In this document: piece by piece, positions 1 to 6,421 of the stretch
Layout: the number at the start of each line of letters is the position of its first letter
Position numbering within the stretch: position 1 is the first letter of the stretch
Source: Bacillota bacterium
Lineage (GTDB): Bacteria > Bacillota > Clostridia > Peptostreptococcales > Anaerovoracaceae
Direction of reading: 5' to 3'
Assembly (NCBI GenBank): GCA_017537495.1
Contig: JAFYKS010000088.1
Location: forward strand, 1 to 10,161
DNA length: 10,161 bases
Notes under the pieces: model-generated
Told to the model about the DNA's origin: nothing
What the model saw: only the letters and a program-made list of their open reading frames with translations
The model's database searches: none
Translations under genes and position numbers: made by a program

Positions 1-237
1 GGTGTATTCGGTTCTCAGCTGATTCCATGGCACGTATACCTGGGCTTCTATGTAGGTATTGCTTCTGGTGTATATCCACTGGTAGAAATCACCAACATGG
101 ACTTCCTGAAGTTCAACTTCATGGCATATATTGCTGTAGGTTCTCTGTTAATTCTGACCTTCACTGGTCTGGATAGATTCGTTCCTCTGTTCGCTCTGCC
201 ACAGGAACCAGAAGTAAGATTAAAGAAAGCAGCATAG
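1..237 (+). CDS. NhaC-family Na+/H+ antiporter, 3' end only (upstream tandem copy)
   Basis: Frame 1 is open from the first base to TAG at 235-237 and encodes the last 78 residues of a membrane transporter; the 5' part lies outside the window. The peptide aligns without gaps to the last 78 residues of the complete gene at 477-1928, with 69 of 78 residues identical by my count and the first 59 bases identical. Differences cluster in the cytoplasmic tail, which here ends LPQEPEVRLKKAA. It is therefore the C-terminus of a second NhaC-family protein (predicted sodium/proton or cation/solute exchange at the cytoplasmic membrane). Codon use is as strongly biased as in the downstream copy (GTA, GCT, CTG, AGA), suggesting high expression. 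A strong terminator follows directly. The family call rests on the full-length paralogue. Confidence 0.85.
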   Translation, partial: GVFGSQLIPWHVYLGFYVGIASGVYPLVEITNMDFLKFNFMAYIAVGSLLILTFTGLDRFVPLFALPQEPEVRLKKAA

Positions 238-251
238 TTTTTCTGGGAAAT

Positions 252-295
252 AAACTCTGCCAGACGGTAAGTTCTGGCAGAGTTTTTATTTTTTT
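252..295 (+). terminator. Intrinsic terminator after first NhaC copy
   Basis: A perfect 13-bp stem (AAACTCTGCCAGA at 252-264 paired with TCTGGCAGAGTTT at 273-285) has an 8-base loop and is followed by a T-rich run to 295. It begins 15 bases after the stop codon, so the two NhaC genes are probably separate transcription units. Confidence 0.9.
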
Positions 296-384
296 GTGCG
301 AATAAACATATAAAATGATGTGTTAATGTTATGTTAAATAAATGCGGAAAAACGTTAAGAAAATATAAAGAAAAATGTGTTTTT

Positions 385-411
385 TTGTTGATTTTTTGAC
401 GAAGATATGAT
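385..411 (+). promoter_or_regulatory. Weak candidate sigma-A promoter for second NhaC copy
   Basis: The AT-rich gap after the terminator holds TATGAT (406-411) as a plausible -10 element. Its upstream partner is poor: TTGTTG (385-390) lies only 15 bases away. No GG-N10-GC sigma-54 element was seen between the terminator and the gene. Some promoter is expected here because of the strong terminator at 252-295, but the exact boxes are uncertain. Confidence 0.3.
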
Positions 412-476
412 AGATTAGACGATGTACGTAATAACCACATTATATATTTATGGTGTTTAGAAAAGGAGAAAACAAA

Positions 477-1928
477 ATGTCTGCATTACTGAAATTCGTT
501 CCAGTATTTGTACTTGCTGGTCTGATGATTAGTGGTCAGGACGCATTAATCGCTGCTTTCTTAGCTTGCGTATGTGCGTTCATTATCGCAGGAGTTGTAG
601 CTAAGGTTAAATTCCAGGACGCTTTAGACTCCGCTATGAAGAGCGTTAGCCATATTCTGGTAGCTCTGTTTATTCTGATGTTTGCTTATGCAATGGCAGA
701 AGCATTCATGTCCTACGGTGTAGGCGCTGCAATCATTAACATTGCACTCTCCCTGGGTATCACTGCAAAGTCTGTAGCATGCGTTGGCTTTATCTGCTGC
801 TGTCTGCTGTCTGTTGCAACCGGTACTTCCTGGGGTACTTTCGCAGCTTGCGCACCAATCTTCATGTGGCTGTCCCACATCGTAGATGGTAACCCAATTC
901 TGACTGTCTGCGCTATCGCAGGTGGTGCTTGCTTCGGTGACAACATCGGTCTGATTTCCGATACAACTATCGTATCTTCCGGTATTCAGGGCGTAGAAGT
1001 TATCCACAGAATCAGACACCAGGGCGTATGGTCTGTAGGCTGTCTGGTACTGTCAGCAATCTGCTTCTTCGCAGCAGGTATCGTAATGGGTCTGCCTGGT
1101 GAAACTGTAGAAGCTGCTGGCGTAATGGCAGAAATTCCTGCTGACGTATTCGCTTTCCTGGAAGTTGAAAGACCTGCAGCATTAACTCTGCTGGAACAGG
1201 TATCCTCTGGTGTTCCTGTATACATGGTAGTTCCTCTGCTGATCGTAATCGCTCTGGCAGTTATGGGCTTCAACACCTTCATCTGTATTGGTTCCGGTCT
1301 GGTATCTTCTTATGTACTGGGTCTGGTAGCTGGTACTGCTGGTTCCGTTCAGTCCCTGCTGGATGACATCATCTACGTTGGTTTCGAAGGCGCTGGTGCT
1401 TGGGTAATCATCATGATGATGTGGGTTGCAGCATTCGGTGGTGTAATGCAGAAGATGGATGCATTCGCTCCTCTGGCAGCTCTGGTTGTAAAGATGTCCA
1501 AGAAGGTAAGACACCTGATGGGTTGGAACGCAGTTCTGTCCCTGTTAGGTAACGCTGCTCTGTCCGACGAAATGGCTCAGATCGTAACAATCGGTCCTGT
1601 TATCGGCCAGATCGTTGACGAAAACGTTGAAGGTTCCGAAGAAGATATGTACACTCTGCACTTAAGAAATGCTACATTCTCCGATGCTCTGGGTGTATTC
1701 GGTTCTCAGCTGATTCCATGGCACGTATACCTGGGCTTCTATGTAGGTATCGCTGCTGGTGTATATCCACTGGTAGAAATCACTAACATGGACTTCCTGA
1801 AGTACAACTTCATGGCTTACATTGCTGTAGGTTCCATCATTATCCTGACCTTCACTGGTCTGGACAGATTCGTTCCACTGTTCAAGCTGCCTGCAGAACC
1901 AGCTGTACAGTTAAAGAAGAAAGCTTAA
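477..1928 (+). CDS. NhaC-family Na+/H+ antiporter (complete tandem copy)
   Basis: A 483-residue polytopic membrane protein with about 11-12 hydrophobic segments. Family-typical motifs are visible: ATGTSWGTF around residues 115-122 and GACFGDNIGLISDTTIVSS around 150-168, matching the GTSWG and GD...ISDTTI signatures of the NhaC antiporter family. Such proteins exchange sodium for protons, and some relatives move organic acids or amino acids, so the substrate is open. I chose ATG 477 over the in-frame ATG 450 because AAGGAG (463-468) sits 8 bases before 477. Codon use is extremely restricted (Arg almost only AGA; many GTA, GCT, GGT, CTG), as in highly expressed genes. The upstream neighbour is a near-identical paralogue; downstream, after a terminator, is a Kdd-like sigma-54 activator, so a role in uptake or ion balance during amino-acid fermentation is a reasonable inference. 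Confidence 0.9.
   Translation: MSALLKFVPVFVLAGLMISGQDALIAAFLACVCAFIIAGVVAKVKFQDALDSAMKSVSHILVALFILMFAYAMAEAFMSYGVGAAIINIALSLGITAKSVACVGFICCCLLSVATGTSWGTFAACAPIFMWLSHIVDGNPILTVCAIAGGACFGDNIGLISDTTIVSSGIQGVEVIHRIRHQGVWSVGCLVLSAICFFAAGIVMGLPGETVEAAGVMAEIPADVFAFLEVERPAALTLLEQVSSGVPVYMVVPLLIVIALAVMGFNTFICIGSGLVSSYVLGLVAGTAGSVQSLLDDIIYVGFEGAGAWVIIMMMWVAAFGGVMQKMDAFAPLAALVVKMSKKVRHLMGWNAVLSLLGNAALSDEMAQIVTIGPVIGQIVDENVEGSEEDMYTLHLRNATFSDALGVFGSQLIPWHVYLGFYVGIAAGVYPLVEITNMDFLKYNFMAYIAVGSIIILTFTGLDRFVPLFKLPAEPAVQLKKKA
1692..1928 (+). repeat. Direct repeat of 1-237 (tandem gene duplication)
   Basis: Positions 1692-1928 correspond codon by codon to 1-237, with no insertion or deletion. The first 59 bases are identical. 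Later differences are a mix of synonymous changes and nine amino-acid changes, five of them in the C-terminal tail. The intergenic sequences after the two copies are unrelated, so the duplicated unit ends at or near the stop codon. Confidence 0.9.
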
Positions 1929-1970
1929 TCAGCTTCACCTTTAAACGGAACATATACGGTAAACGTATGT

Positions 1971-2003
1971 AACTGCGGAATAGAAATATTCCGCAGTTTT
2001 TTT
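1971..2003 (+). terminator. Intrinsic terminator after complete NhaC gene
   Basis: A perfect 12-bp stem (AACTGCGGAATA at 1971-1982, TATTCCGCAGTT at 1987-1998) closes on a GAAA tetraloop and is followed by a T run to 2003. It separates the transporter transcript from the activator gene. Confidence 0.92.
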
Positions 2004-2010
2004 ATATGCG

Positions 2011-2031
2011 ATGATTCAAAAATGATTCAAA
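2011..2031. promoter_or_regulatory. Tandem ATGATTCAAA repeats, candidate operator of the activator gene
   Basis: ATGATTCAAA occurs at 2011-2020 and again at 2022-2031, exactly 11 bases (one helical turn) apart and directly upstream of the -35 element at 2036. A related TGTTCAAA lies at 2051-2058 within the promoter spacer. The 14-mer TGATTCAAAAATGA (2012-2025) recurs at 4698-4711 upstream of a sigma-54 promoter. Binding by the adjacent activator, giving autoregulation, is inference. Confidence 0.5.
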
Positions 2032-2035
2032 GCGA

Positions 2036-2065
2036 TTGACAGAGGCAGCCTGTTCAAAGTATAGT
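2036..2065 (+). promoter_or_regulatory. Sigma-A promoter of the sigma-54 activator gene
   Basis: A consensus TTGACA (2036-2041) is followed by an 18-base spacer and TATAGT (2060-2065). Transcription would start near 2072, leaving a leader of only about 15 bases that begins at the AAAGGAGGA ribosome binding site (2072-2080). The short leader is unusual, but both boxes are good and nothing better lies between the terminator and the gene. Confidence 0.6.
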
Positions 2066-2086
2066 AATAAAAAAGGAGGAGACCGC

Positions 2087-4171
2087 ATGATTGTGAAACG
2101 TTTTGGTGTGAGCCGTGTACTGGAACCGAAGGGAACCATACCTGCGGCAGCATGGAAAATAGATAACAGCCGGAACCTGGGAAAAGGTGAAATACGCATC
2201 CGGCTGGAAATGCTGCACATTGAGTGGGATAACTTCTGCCAGATCTGCAGCCATTGCGGATATGATGAGACCGGGATTAAGGCCAGAATCATGCAGATTA
2301 CCCAGCAGAGAGGAAAAATGCATAACCCGTATACAGGCAGCGGCGGACTATTCATGGGCGTGATTGACGAAATCGGACCGGAGACTGATGCTGGTGATTT
2401 CAAACCAGGTGACAGGGTGTTCAGCCTGTCCTCTCTGACAGGGGTAGCAATGCATCTGGACCGGATTGATGGCATTGACTTTAACTACGGGCAGGTGACT
2501 TGCCAGGGGTATGTAATCTGCTTCGAGGCCACCAGTATGGTTAAATATGACGGAAAAGCATCGCCGAAATATCTTCTGTCTGCAATTGACGAAGAGGGAA
2601 ACTTTCTGGGGGTTCGCCAGGCAATACAGGACCAGCGTGCTGAACGGGTATCCATTATAGGCGGAAACCCTGTAACCACGCTGCTCTATGCGCAGATGCT
2701 TACCGACTGTTACGGCAAGGGTACTCATGTGACTGCTATTATGGACAGGAACTCATTGGGTATGCTGACCGAAAGGGAAATAACTGCAGCATTCCTGCCG
2801 ATCATTAAACGTACCTGCTTTGTGGATTTGAGCCGTCCTATTGAGGCTTATGAGTCTGTAGTAGAGCAGCTTTATGATCCCCGTCCCATGGATGCGGTAA
2901 TCAACCTGGAAGATATATCCGGATCTGAAATTGTAGCGACGCTGCTGGTAAAAGAGCGGGGGACCGTATTCTATACAAGCTTGAAGAATAACTACGGTGC
3001 AGGTCTGCTTGCTGCAGACTCCATGGGAAAAGAAGTCACATCTTATGCATTGGACGGATATGTGAGAGAGGCCCACGAGTTCGCTGCAGAACTGATTGAA
3101 AAAGTAAGTTCCAACCTGGAATTTCTGGATGCAATCTACGGCGTGAAAAAGAAACAGAACTATGACGTTCGGATTTTGAACCGTGAAAGAAAGTCAGAAC
3201 TGGCAACCGAACGGATTGATGACTTTGTATACCGCAGTCCGGTAACGGCTGCGATGATTGATGAAGCACTCAATGTGGCTCAGTATGACTGCAGTGTAAT
3301 TATCCAGGGAGAAACCGGTGTAGGGAAAGAAAAAATATTTAATATCATTCATCAGAACAGTCCGCGGCAGGGCAAACCGTGCGTAAAGATAAATTGTGCT
3401 ACCATTCAGGAAAACCTGGCAGAATCGGAGTTTTTCGGCTATGAGAAGGGCGCGTTTACGGGGGCACACACATCCGGCAAAGCAGGATATTTTGAGGTGG
3501 CCAATAACGGAACGCTGTTTCTGGACGAAATAGGTACGCTGTCGCTGAATATGCAGTCCAAACTTCTTCGGGTCCTTCAGGAAAATACATATTACCGGGT
3601 AGGGGGAACAGAGCAGAAACATACCAATGTCCGTGTGGTCTGCGCCAATAACGTGCCTTTACGAAAGCTTGTACAGGAGGGTAAATTCCGTGAGGACCTG
3701 TATTACCGCCTGAATATCTGTTCTATTGACGTTCCTCCGCTGCGGGAACGAAAAGAAGATATTGGATGCCTGGCGGACGCTTTTCTCAAAAGCTACAGCC
3801 AAAAATATGGTATGGAAAAAGAATTTGCTCCGGAAACACTGGTAAAGCTGGAAGCCTATCACTGGCCGGGAAATGTGCGGGAACTGGAAAATGCGGTCCA
3901 CCGTTTATACATTGGGGAACGTGAACGTGTAATCGGAGAAGATGCAGCAGACCGTCTTCTGAACGGATCTGTTTATGAGAACATGATTATCAATCTGAAG
4001 CAGGAGTTCAGCCGCAATGAAGGTGTGGATTTCAATCAGATTATGGAAGAGCAGGAAAAGAGGCTGATAGCCTATGCTCTGAAAAAAGAGGGAACAACCA
4101 GAAAAGCTGCAGAATATCTGAATCTGCCGCAGGCAACTCTGGCAAGAAAAAAAGTCCGCTACGGTCTGTAG
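2087..4171 (+). CDS. Sigma-54-dependent activator with Kdd-like (3,5-diaminohexanoate dehydrogenase-like) sensory domain
   Basis: A 694-residue enhancer-binding protein. Residues 1 to about 350 resemble L-erythro-3,5-diaminohexanoate dehydrogenase of lysine fermentation: EPKG (13-16), AWKIDN (22-27), [13 protein letters not shown] (75-87). The Rossmann region reads IIGGNPVTT (190-198), so the usual glycine-rich NAD loop is degraded and the domain may sense rather than catalyse. The AAA+ domain (about 383-625) has Walker A GETGVGKE (408-415), GAFTGA (455-460) for sigma-54 contact, Walker B LFLDEIG (477-483), [16 protein letters not shown] and WPGNVREL (593-600). A helix-turn-helix (about 670-689) ends the protein. 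ATG 2087 follows AGGAGGA by 6 bases; the in-frame TTG at 2036 lies in the promoter. Likely ligand: a diamino acid intermediate (inference). Targets may include the sigma-54 promoter at 4588-4604. Confidence 0.92.
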   Translation: MIVKRFGVSRVLEPKGTIPAAAWKIDNSRNLGKGEIRIRLEMLHIEWDNFCQICSHCGYDETGIKARIMQITQQRGKMHNPYTGSGGLFMGVIDEIGPETDAGDFKPGDRVFSLSSLTGVAMHLDRIDGIDFNYGQVTCQGYVICFEATSMVKYDGKASPKYLLSAIDEEGNFLGVRQAIQDQRAERVSIIGGNPVTTLLYAQMLTDCYGKGTHVTAIMDRNSLGMLTEREITAAFLPIIKRTCFVDLSRPIEAYESVVEQLYDPRPMDAVINLEDISGSEIVATLLVKERGTVFYTSLKNNYGAGLLAADSMGKEVTSYALDGYVREAHEFAAELIEKVSSNLEFLDAIYGVKKKQNYDVRILNRERKSELATERIDDFVYRSPVTAAMIDEALNVAQYDCSVIIQGETGVGKEKIFNIIHQNSPRQGKPCVKINCATIQENLAESEFFGYEKGAFTGAHTSGKAGYFEVANNGTLFLDEIGTLSLNMQSKLLRVLQENTYYRVGGTEQKHTNVRVVCANNVPLRKLVQEGKFREDLYYRLNICSIDVPPLRERKEDIGCLADAFLKSYSQKYGMEKEFAPETLVKLEAYHWPGNVRELENAVHRLYIGERERVIGEDAADRLLNGSVYENMIINLKQEFSRNEGVDFNQIMEEQEKRLIAYALKKEGTTRKAAEYLNLPQATLARKKVRYGL

Positions 4172-4182
4172 CGGACTTTTTT
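4148..4182. terminator. Bidirectional terminator shared by activator and 77-residue protein genes
   Basis: A 15-bp perfect stem (4148-4162 with 4168-4182) around a 5-base loop has A6 on one side and T6 on the other, so it can end transcription from both convergent genes. The activator's TAG stop (4169-4171) lies inside the right arm, so the last codons of that gene form the hairpin. Confidence 0.88.
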
Positions 4183-4198
4183 ATGTGATTACGTTCGA

Positions 4199-4432
4199 TT
4201 AGCGCATCATCTTGGTCTGCAGCAGGAAGTCTGCTCTTGCATTTTCCATTTCTTTCAGACATTCAGCGATTACTGTATCGATCAGTTCGTCGGACGCGTC
4301 GATGTAGTCTCTCTGGCAGATTGCCTTCATAGCAGTCTTCAGTACAGCTACCTTCATATCGCCGTTTAAGTAAGCAGCGTTTGCGTTCCAAGCTTCATTG
4401 AATGCATCTTTTAAATTGATTCTGATGGACAT
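4199..4432 (-). CDS. Unrecognised 77-residue cytoplasmic protein, probably highly expressed
   Basis: I do not recognise this family. The 77-residue product starts MSIRINLKDAFNEAW and ends LLQTKMMR. It has no signal peptide or membrane segment, looks mostly helical and acidic in the middle, and has two cysteines. The ATG at 4432-4430 is fixed by GGAGG (4445-4441) 8 bases upstream; a longer in-frame extension would run through that site. Codon use is restricted in the same way as the NhaC genes (GTA, GCT, AGA, CTG, AAC), pointing to high expression and a real gene. It has its own promoter region, with a sigma-54 element at 4588-4604 and a possible sigma-A promoter at 4520-4548, and it converges on the activator gene. 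A role tied to the activator's pathway is inferred from position only. Confidence 0.82.
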   Translation of the reverse strand: MSIRINLKDAFNEAWNANAAYLNGDMKVAVLKTAMKAICQRDYIDASDELIDTVIAECLKEMENARADFLLQTKMMR

Positions 4433-4478
4433 GATAATTACCTCCGGAGTTTTAAATTTTACATAAACAATAAACTTC

Positions 4479-4544
4479 AAACTGTTTCCTGCTAATGCAG
4501 TAGTGCACTTGTTATAATCATGTTACAATGGAAACTGTTTTCTG
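4479..4544. repeat. Two AAACTGTTTYCTG repeats flanking a promoter
   Basis: AAACTGTTTCCTG (4479-4491) and AAACTGTTTTCTG (4532-4544) are direct repeats 53 bases apart. Each contains the 9-base dyad AAAC-T-GTTT. One overlaps the -35 element of the minus-strand promoter at 4520-4548 and the other lies downstream of its start site, an arrangement seen with paired operators. No binder can be named. Confidence 0.45.
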
Positions 4545-4548
4545 TCAA
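4520..4548 (-). promoter_or_regulatory. Candidate sigma-A promoter of the 77-residue protein gene
   Basis: On the minus strand, TTGACA (4548-4543) is followed by a 17-base spacer and TAACAT (4525-4520). The -35 is perfect and the -10 moderate. A start near 4513 would give a leader of about 80 bases. It lies downstream of the sigma-54 element, so the gene may have two promoters. Confidence 0.45.
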
Positions 4549-4587
4549 TTGTTAAAATTGATACAAAATAAAATCAATTATGTATAT

Positions 4588-4604
4588 AGCATATTCCGTG
4601 CCAA
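4588..4604 (-). promoter_or_regulatory. Sigma-54 (-24/-12) promoter of the 77-residue protein gene
   Basis: The minus strand reads TTGGCACGGAATATGCT, matching the sigma-54 consensus TGGCACG-N4-TTGCW with one change (ATGCT for TTGCT). The invariant GG and GC are 10 bases apart. Transcription would start near 4577, about 145 bases before the ATG at 4432. Only the 77-residue gene lies downstream on this strand before the bidirectional terminator. A sigma-54 activator gene ends about 400 bases away, which makes chance less likely. Confidence 0.75.
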
Positions 4605-4620
4605 CTTTGCTGAGTATTTA

Positions 4621-4656
4621 GAGAAAAAAAGAAATGGCTGAATTCAGCCATTTCTT
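4621..4656 (-). terminator. Palindromic intrinsic terminator for pyrR
   Basis: A perfect 28-base palindrome (4629-4656, centre GAATTC) is followed on the minus strand by a T-rich tail (4630-4622). It lies about 95 bases past the pyrR stop codon and reads in the pyrR direction. It sits between the sigma-54 promoter and the proposed enhancer, so it also shields the 77-residue gene from pyrR readthrough. As a fully symmetric site it could also bind a protein. Confidence 0.75.
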
Positions 4657-4697
4657 GATTGCAGGTTAATTTCATATGTGTATATTCTGCTTAAGAT

Positions 4698-4724
4698 TGA
4701 TTCAAAAATGAATTGGGATGAATC
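4698..4724. promoter_or_regulatory. Candidate upstream activating sequence (GATTCA/TGAATC cluster)
   Basis: TGATTCAAAAATGA (4698-4711) repeats the 14-mer upstream of the activator's own promoter. Within the cluster, GATTCA (4699), TGAATT (4709) and TGAATC (4719) are spaced at 10-base steps, and ATTCA-AAAA-TGAAT forms a perfect dyad (4700-4713). It lies about 120-150 bases upstream of the predicted sigma-54 start site, the usual distance for an enhancer-binding protein. Occupancy by the activator at 2087-4171 is inference. Confidence 0.5.
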
Positions 4725-4751
4725 GTAAATGAGTCAATGCTGTAAATGTCA

Positions 4752-5309
<558 letters not shown>

Positions 5310-5322
5310 TCAGTATGGATAA

Positions 5323-5351
5323 AGAATATAATGTGTGTGGACTTTTGTCAA
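5323..5351 (-). promoter_or_regulatory. Sigma-A promoter of pyrR
   Basis: On the minus strand, TTGACA (5351-5346), a 17-base spacer and TATTCT (5328-5323) give a good promoter with a start near 5316, about 35 bases before the pyrR ATG. It overlaps the divergent promoter at 5338-5366. Confidence 0.65.
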
Positions 5352-5366
5352 GAAAATCTGTATAAT
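5338..5366 (+). promoter_or_regulatory. Sigma-A promoter of the lysO-like operon
   Basis: A consensus TATAAT (5361-5366) has TGGACT (4 of 6 matches, 5338-5343) 17 bases upstream. Transcription would begin near 5373, giving a leader of about 50 bases, too short for a lysine riboswitch. It overlaps the pyrR promoter on the opposite strand, so the two may compete. Confidence 0.6.
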
Positions 5367-5421
5367 AAGTTTCAACGAGGCAGGTGAGTCTGTCGAAAAA
5401 TAAGAGAGGGAAAAACTGAAA

Positions 5422-6411
5422 ATGGGTGATTTGATTTTATATCTGGGCGTGACATTTGCCGGGTTTGTAATCGGCAGCAAAGTCCGCAGCCATAAGGAAA
5501 AATTCAGCTGGACGGCCCGCGTTCAGATGGTGGCTTTGATTGCTCTGGTTCTGACCATGGGGATGCGTATGGGCTCCAATGAGGAGGTAATTGCCAATCT
5601 GAGTACCATTGGCATTTCTGCACTTCTGATGACAGTGGTGATTATGGCCTGTTCCATTCTGGCTATCTGGCTTGCCCGTCAGGCTATGGGCATCGACAGA
5701 TACGGCAGAATGAAGAATGCAGGAGCGGGTGTTTTGCCAAGTGAGGGCGGTGCAGAAACGGCAGCAGCGGAAGAGGAAGCGGCTGGCGGCAATTCCACTA
5801 CAGTGGCGATTATTGCATCCGTAGCTGCGGGAATGGCCTTTGGCTATCTGGTGATTCGCCGCGTGTTTGAGGGAAATATGGATCAGTTTGATTCTCTGGC
5901 CGGACTTACCATCAAAATCGGTCTTTGCCTGCTTCTGGTCTTCATCGGACTGGATCTGGGACTGGACGGAACGGTTGTGGATAATTTTAAAAAGGTTGGC
6001 CTGCGTATTCTGGTATTCCCCGCTGTCGGGGTTGTGGGGACTCTGGCAGGTGCTGCTGCATGTTCCATCTTTATGGACTTTTCACTGAAAGAGTGTCTGG
6101 CTATCGGTGCCGGCTTTGGCTGGTATACTCTGGCACCCGGTATCATCATGGAAAACGGTTATGTAACAGCCAGTGCAGTTGCATTTCTGCATAACGTAAT
6201 GCGCGAGCTGTTTTCTATCATCTTTATCCCGCTGATTGCGAAAAAAATCGGCTATATCGAAACTACCGGCATGCCCGGTGCGGCTGCCATGGACGTATGC
6301 CTGCCAATCGTGGAAAAATCCACACGCAGCGATATCGCCGTATATTCTTTCGTTTCCGGTGTGATTCTCAGCACCGCTGTACCGATTATGGTTCCGCTGA
6401 TTATCGGATAG
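5422..6411 (+). CDS. lysO: LysO-family lysine exporter, first paralogue
   Basis: A 329-residue polytopic membrane protein of the LysO (DUF340, formerly YbjE) family, whose E. coli member of about 299 residues exports L-lysine and its toxic analogue thialysine. Diagnostic segments are GFGWYTLAPG (231-240), the following AFLHNVMREL, and AAMDVCLPIV (about 288-297), matching FGWYSL...D.ARE and SMDFTLPV of the E. coli protein as I recall it. An Ala/Glu-rich cytoplasmic linker (about 104-125) separates the short N-terminal membrane half from the C-terminal half. ATG 5422 follows a purine-rich GAGAGGG. The stop codon overlaps the ribosome binding site of the next gene, a second paralogue 10 bases downstream, so the two are co-translated. 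The substrate could be lysine or a related diamino acid; the direction of transport is not visible. Confidence 0.85.
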   Translation: MGDLILYLGVTFAGFVIGSKVRSHKEKFSWTARVQMVALIALVLTMGMRMGSNEEVIANLSTIGISALLMTVVIMACSILAIWLARQAMGIDRYGRMKNAGAGVLPSEGGAETAAAEEEAAGGNSTTVAIIASVAAGMAFGYLVIRRVFEGNMDQFDSLAGLTIKIGLCLLLVFIGLDLGLDGTVVDNFKKVGLRILVFPAVGVVGTLAGAAACSIFMDFSLKECLAIGAGFGWYTLAPGIIMENGYVTASAVAFLHNVMRELFSIIFIPLIAKKIGYIETTGMPGAAAMDVCLPIVEKSTRSDIAVYSFVSGVILSTAVPIMVPLIIG

Positions 6412-6421
6412 GAGTGTTTTT

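Noticed and set aside
450..476. ATG 450 as start of the NhaC gene
   Set aside because: The ribosome binding site AAGGAG at 463-468 lies inside that extension and serves ATG 477; the extension is not hydrophobic or family-like.
238..476. Sigma-54 promoter or TGATTCA sites upstream of the complete NhaC gene
   Set aside because: No GG-N10-GC element with TGGCAC similarity and no GATTCA motif was found there, so direct control by the activator is not supported for this copy.
624..1514. Several minus-strand open frames opposite the NhaC gene
   Set aside because: They are shadows of its codon bias, overlap one another, and lack ribosome binding sites or recognisable domains.
1954..1968. Small inverted repeat ATACG-GTAAA-CGTAT after the NhaC stop
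   Set aside because: Only 5 bp of stem in AT-rich DNA directly before a much stronger terminator; too weak to call.
2036..2086. In-frame TTG start at 2036 for the activator gene
   Set aside because: It coincides with the -35 box TTGACA and lacks a ribosome binding site, whereas ATG 2087 has AGGAGGA at ideal spacing.
5367..5421. Lysine riboswitch upstream of the LysO pair
   Set aside because: The leader is only about 50 bases and shows no multi-helix junction or terminator; a lysine riboswitch needs about 170 bases or more.
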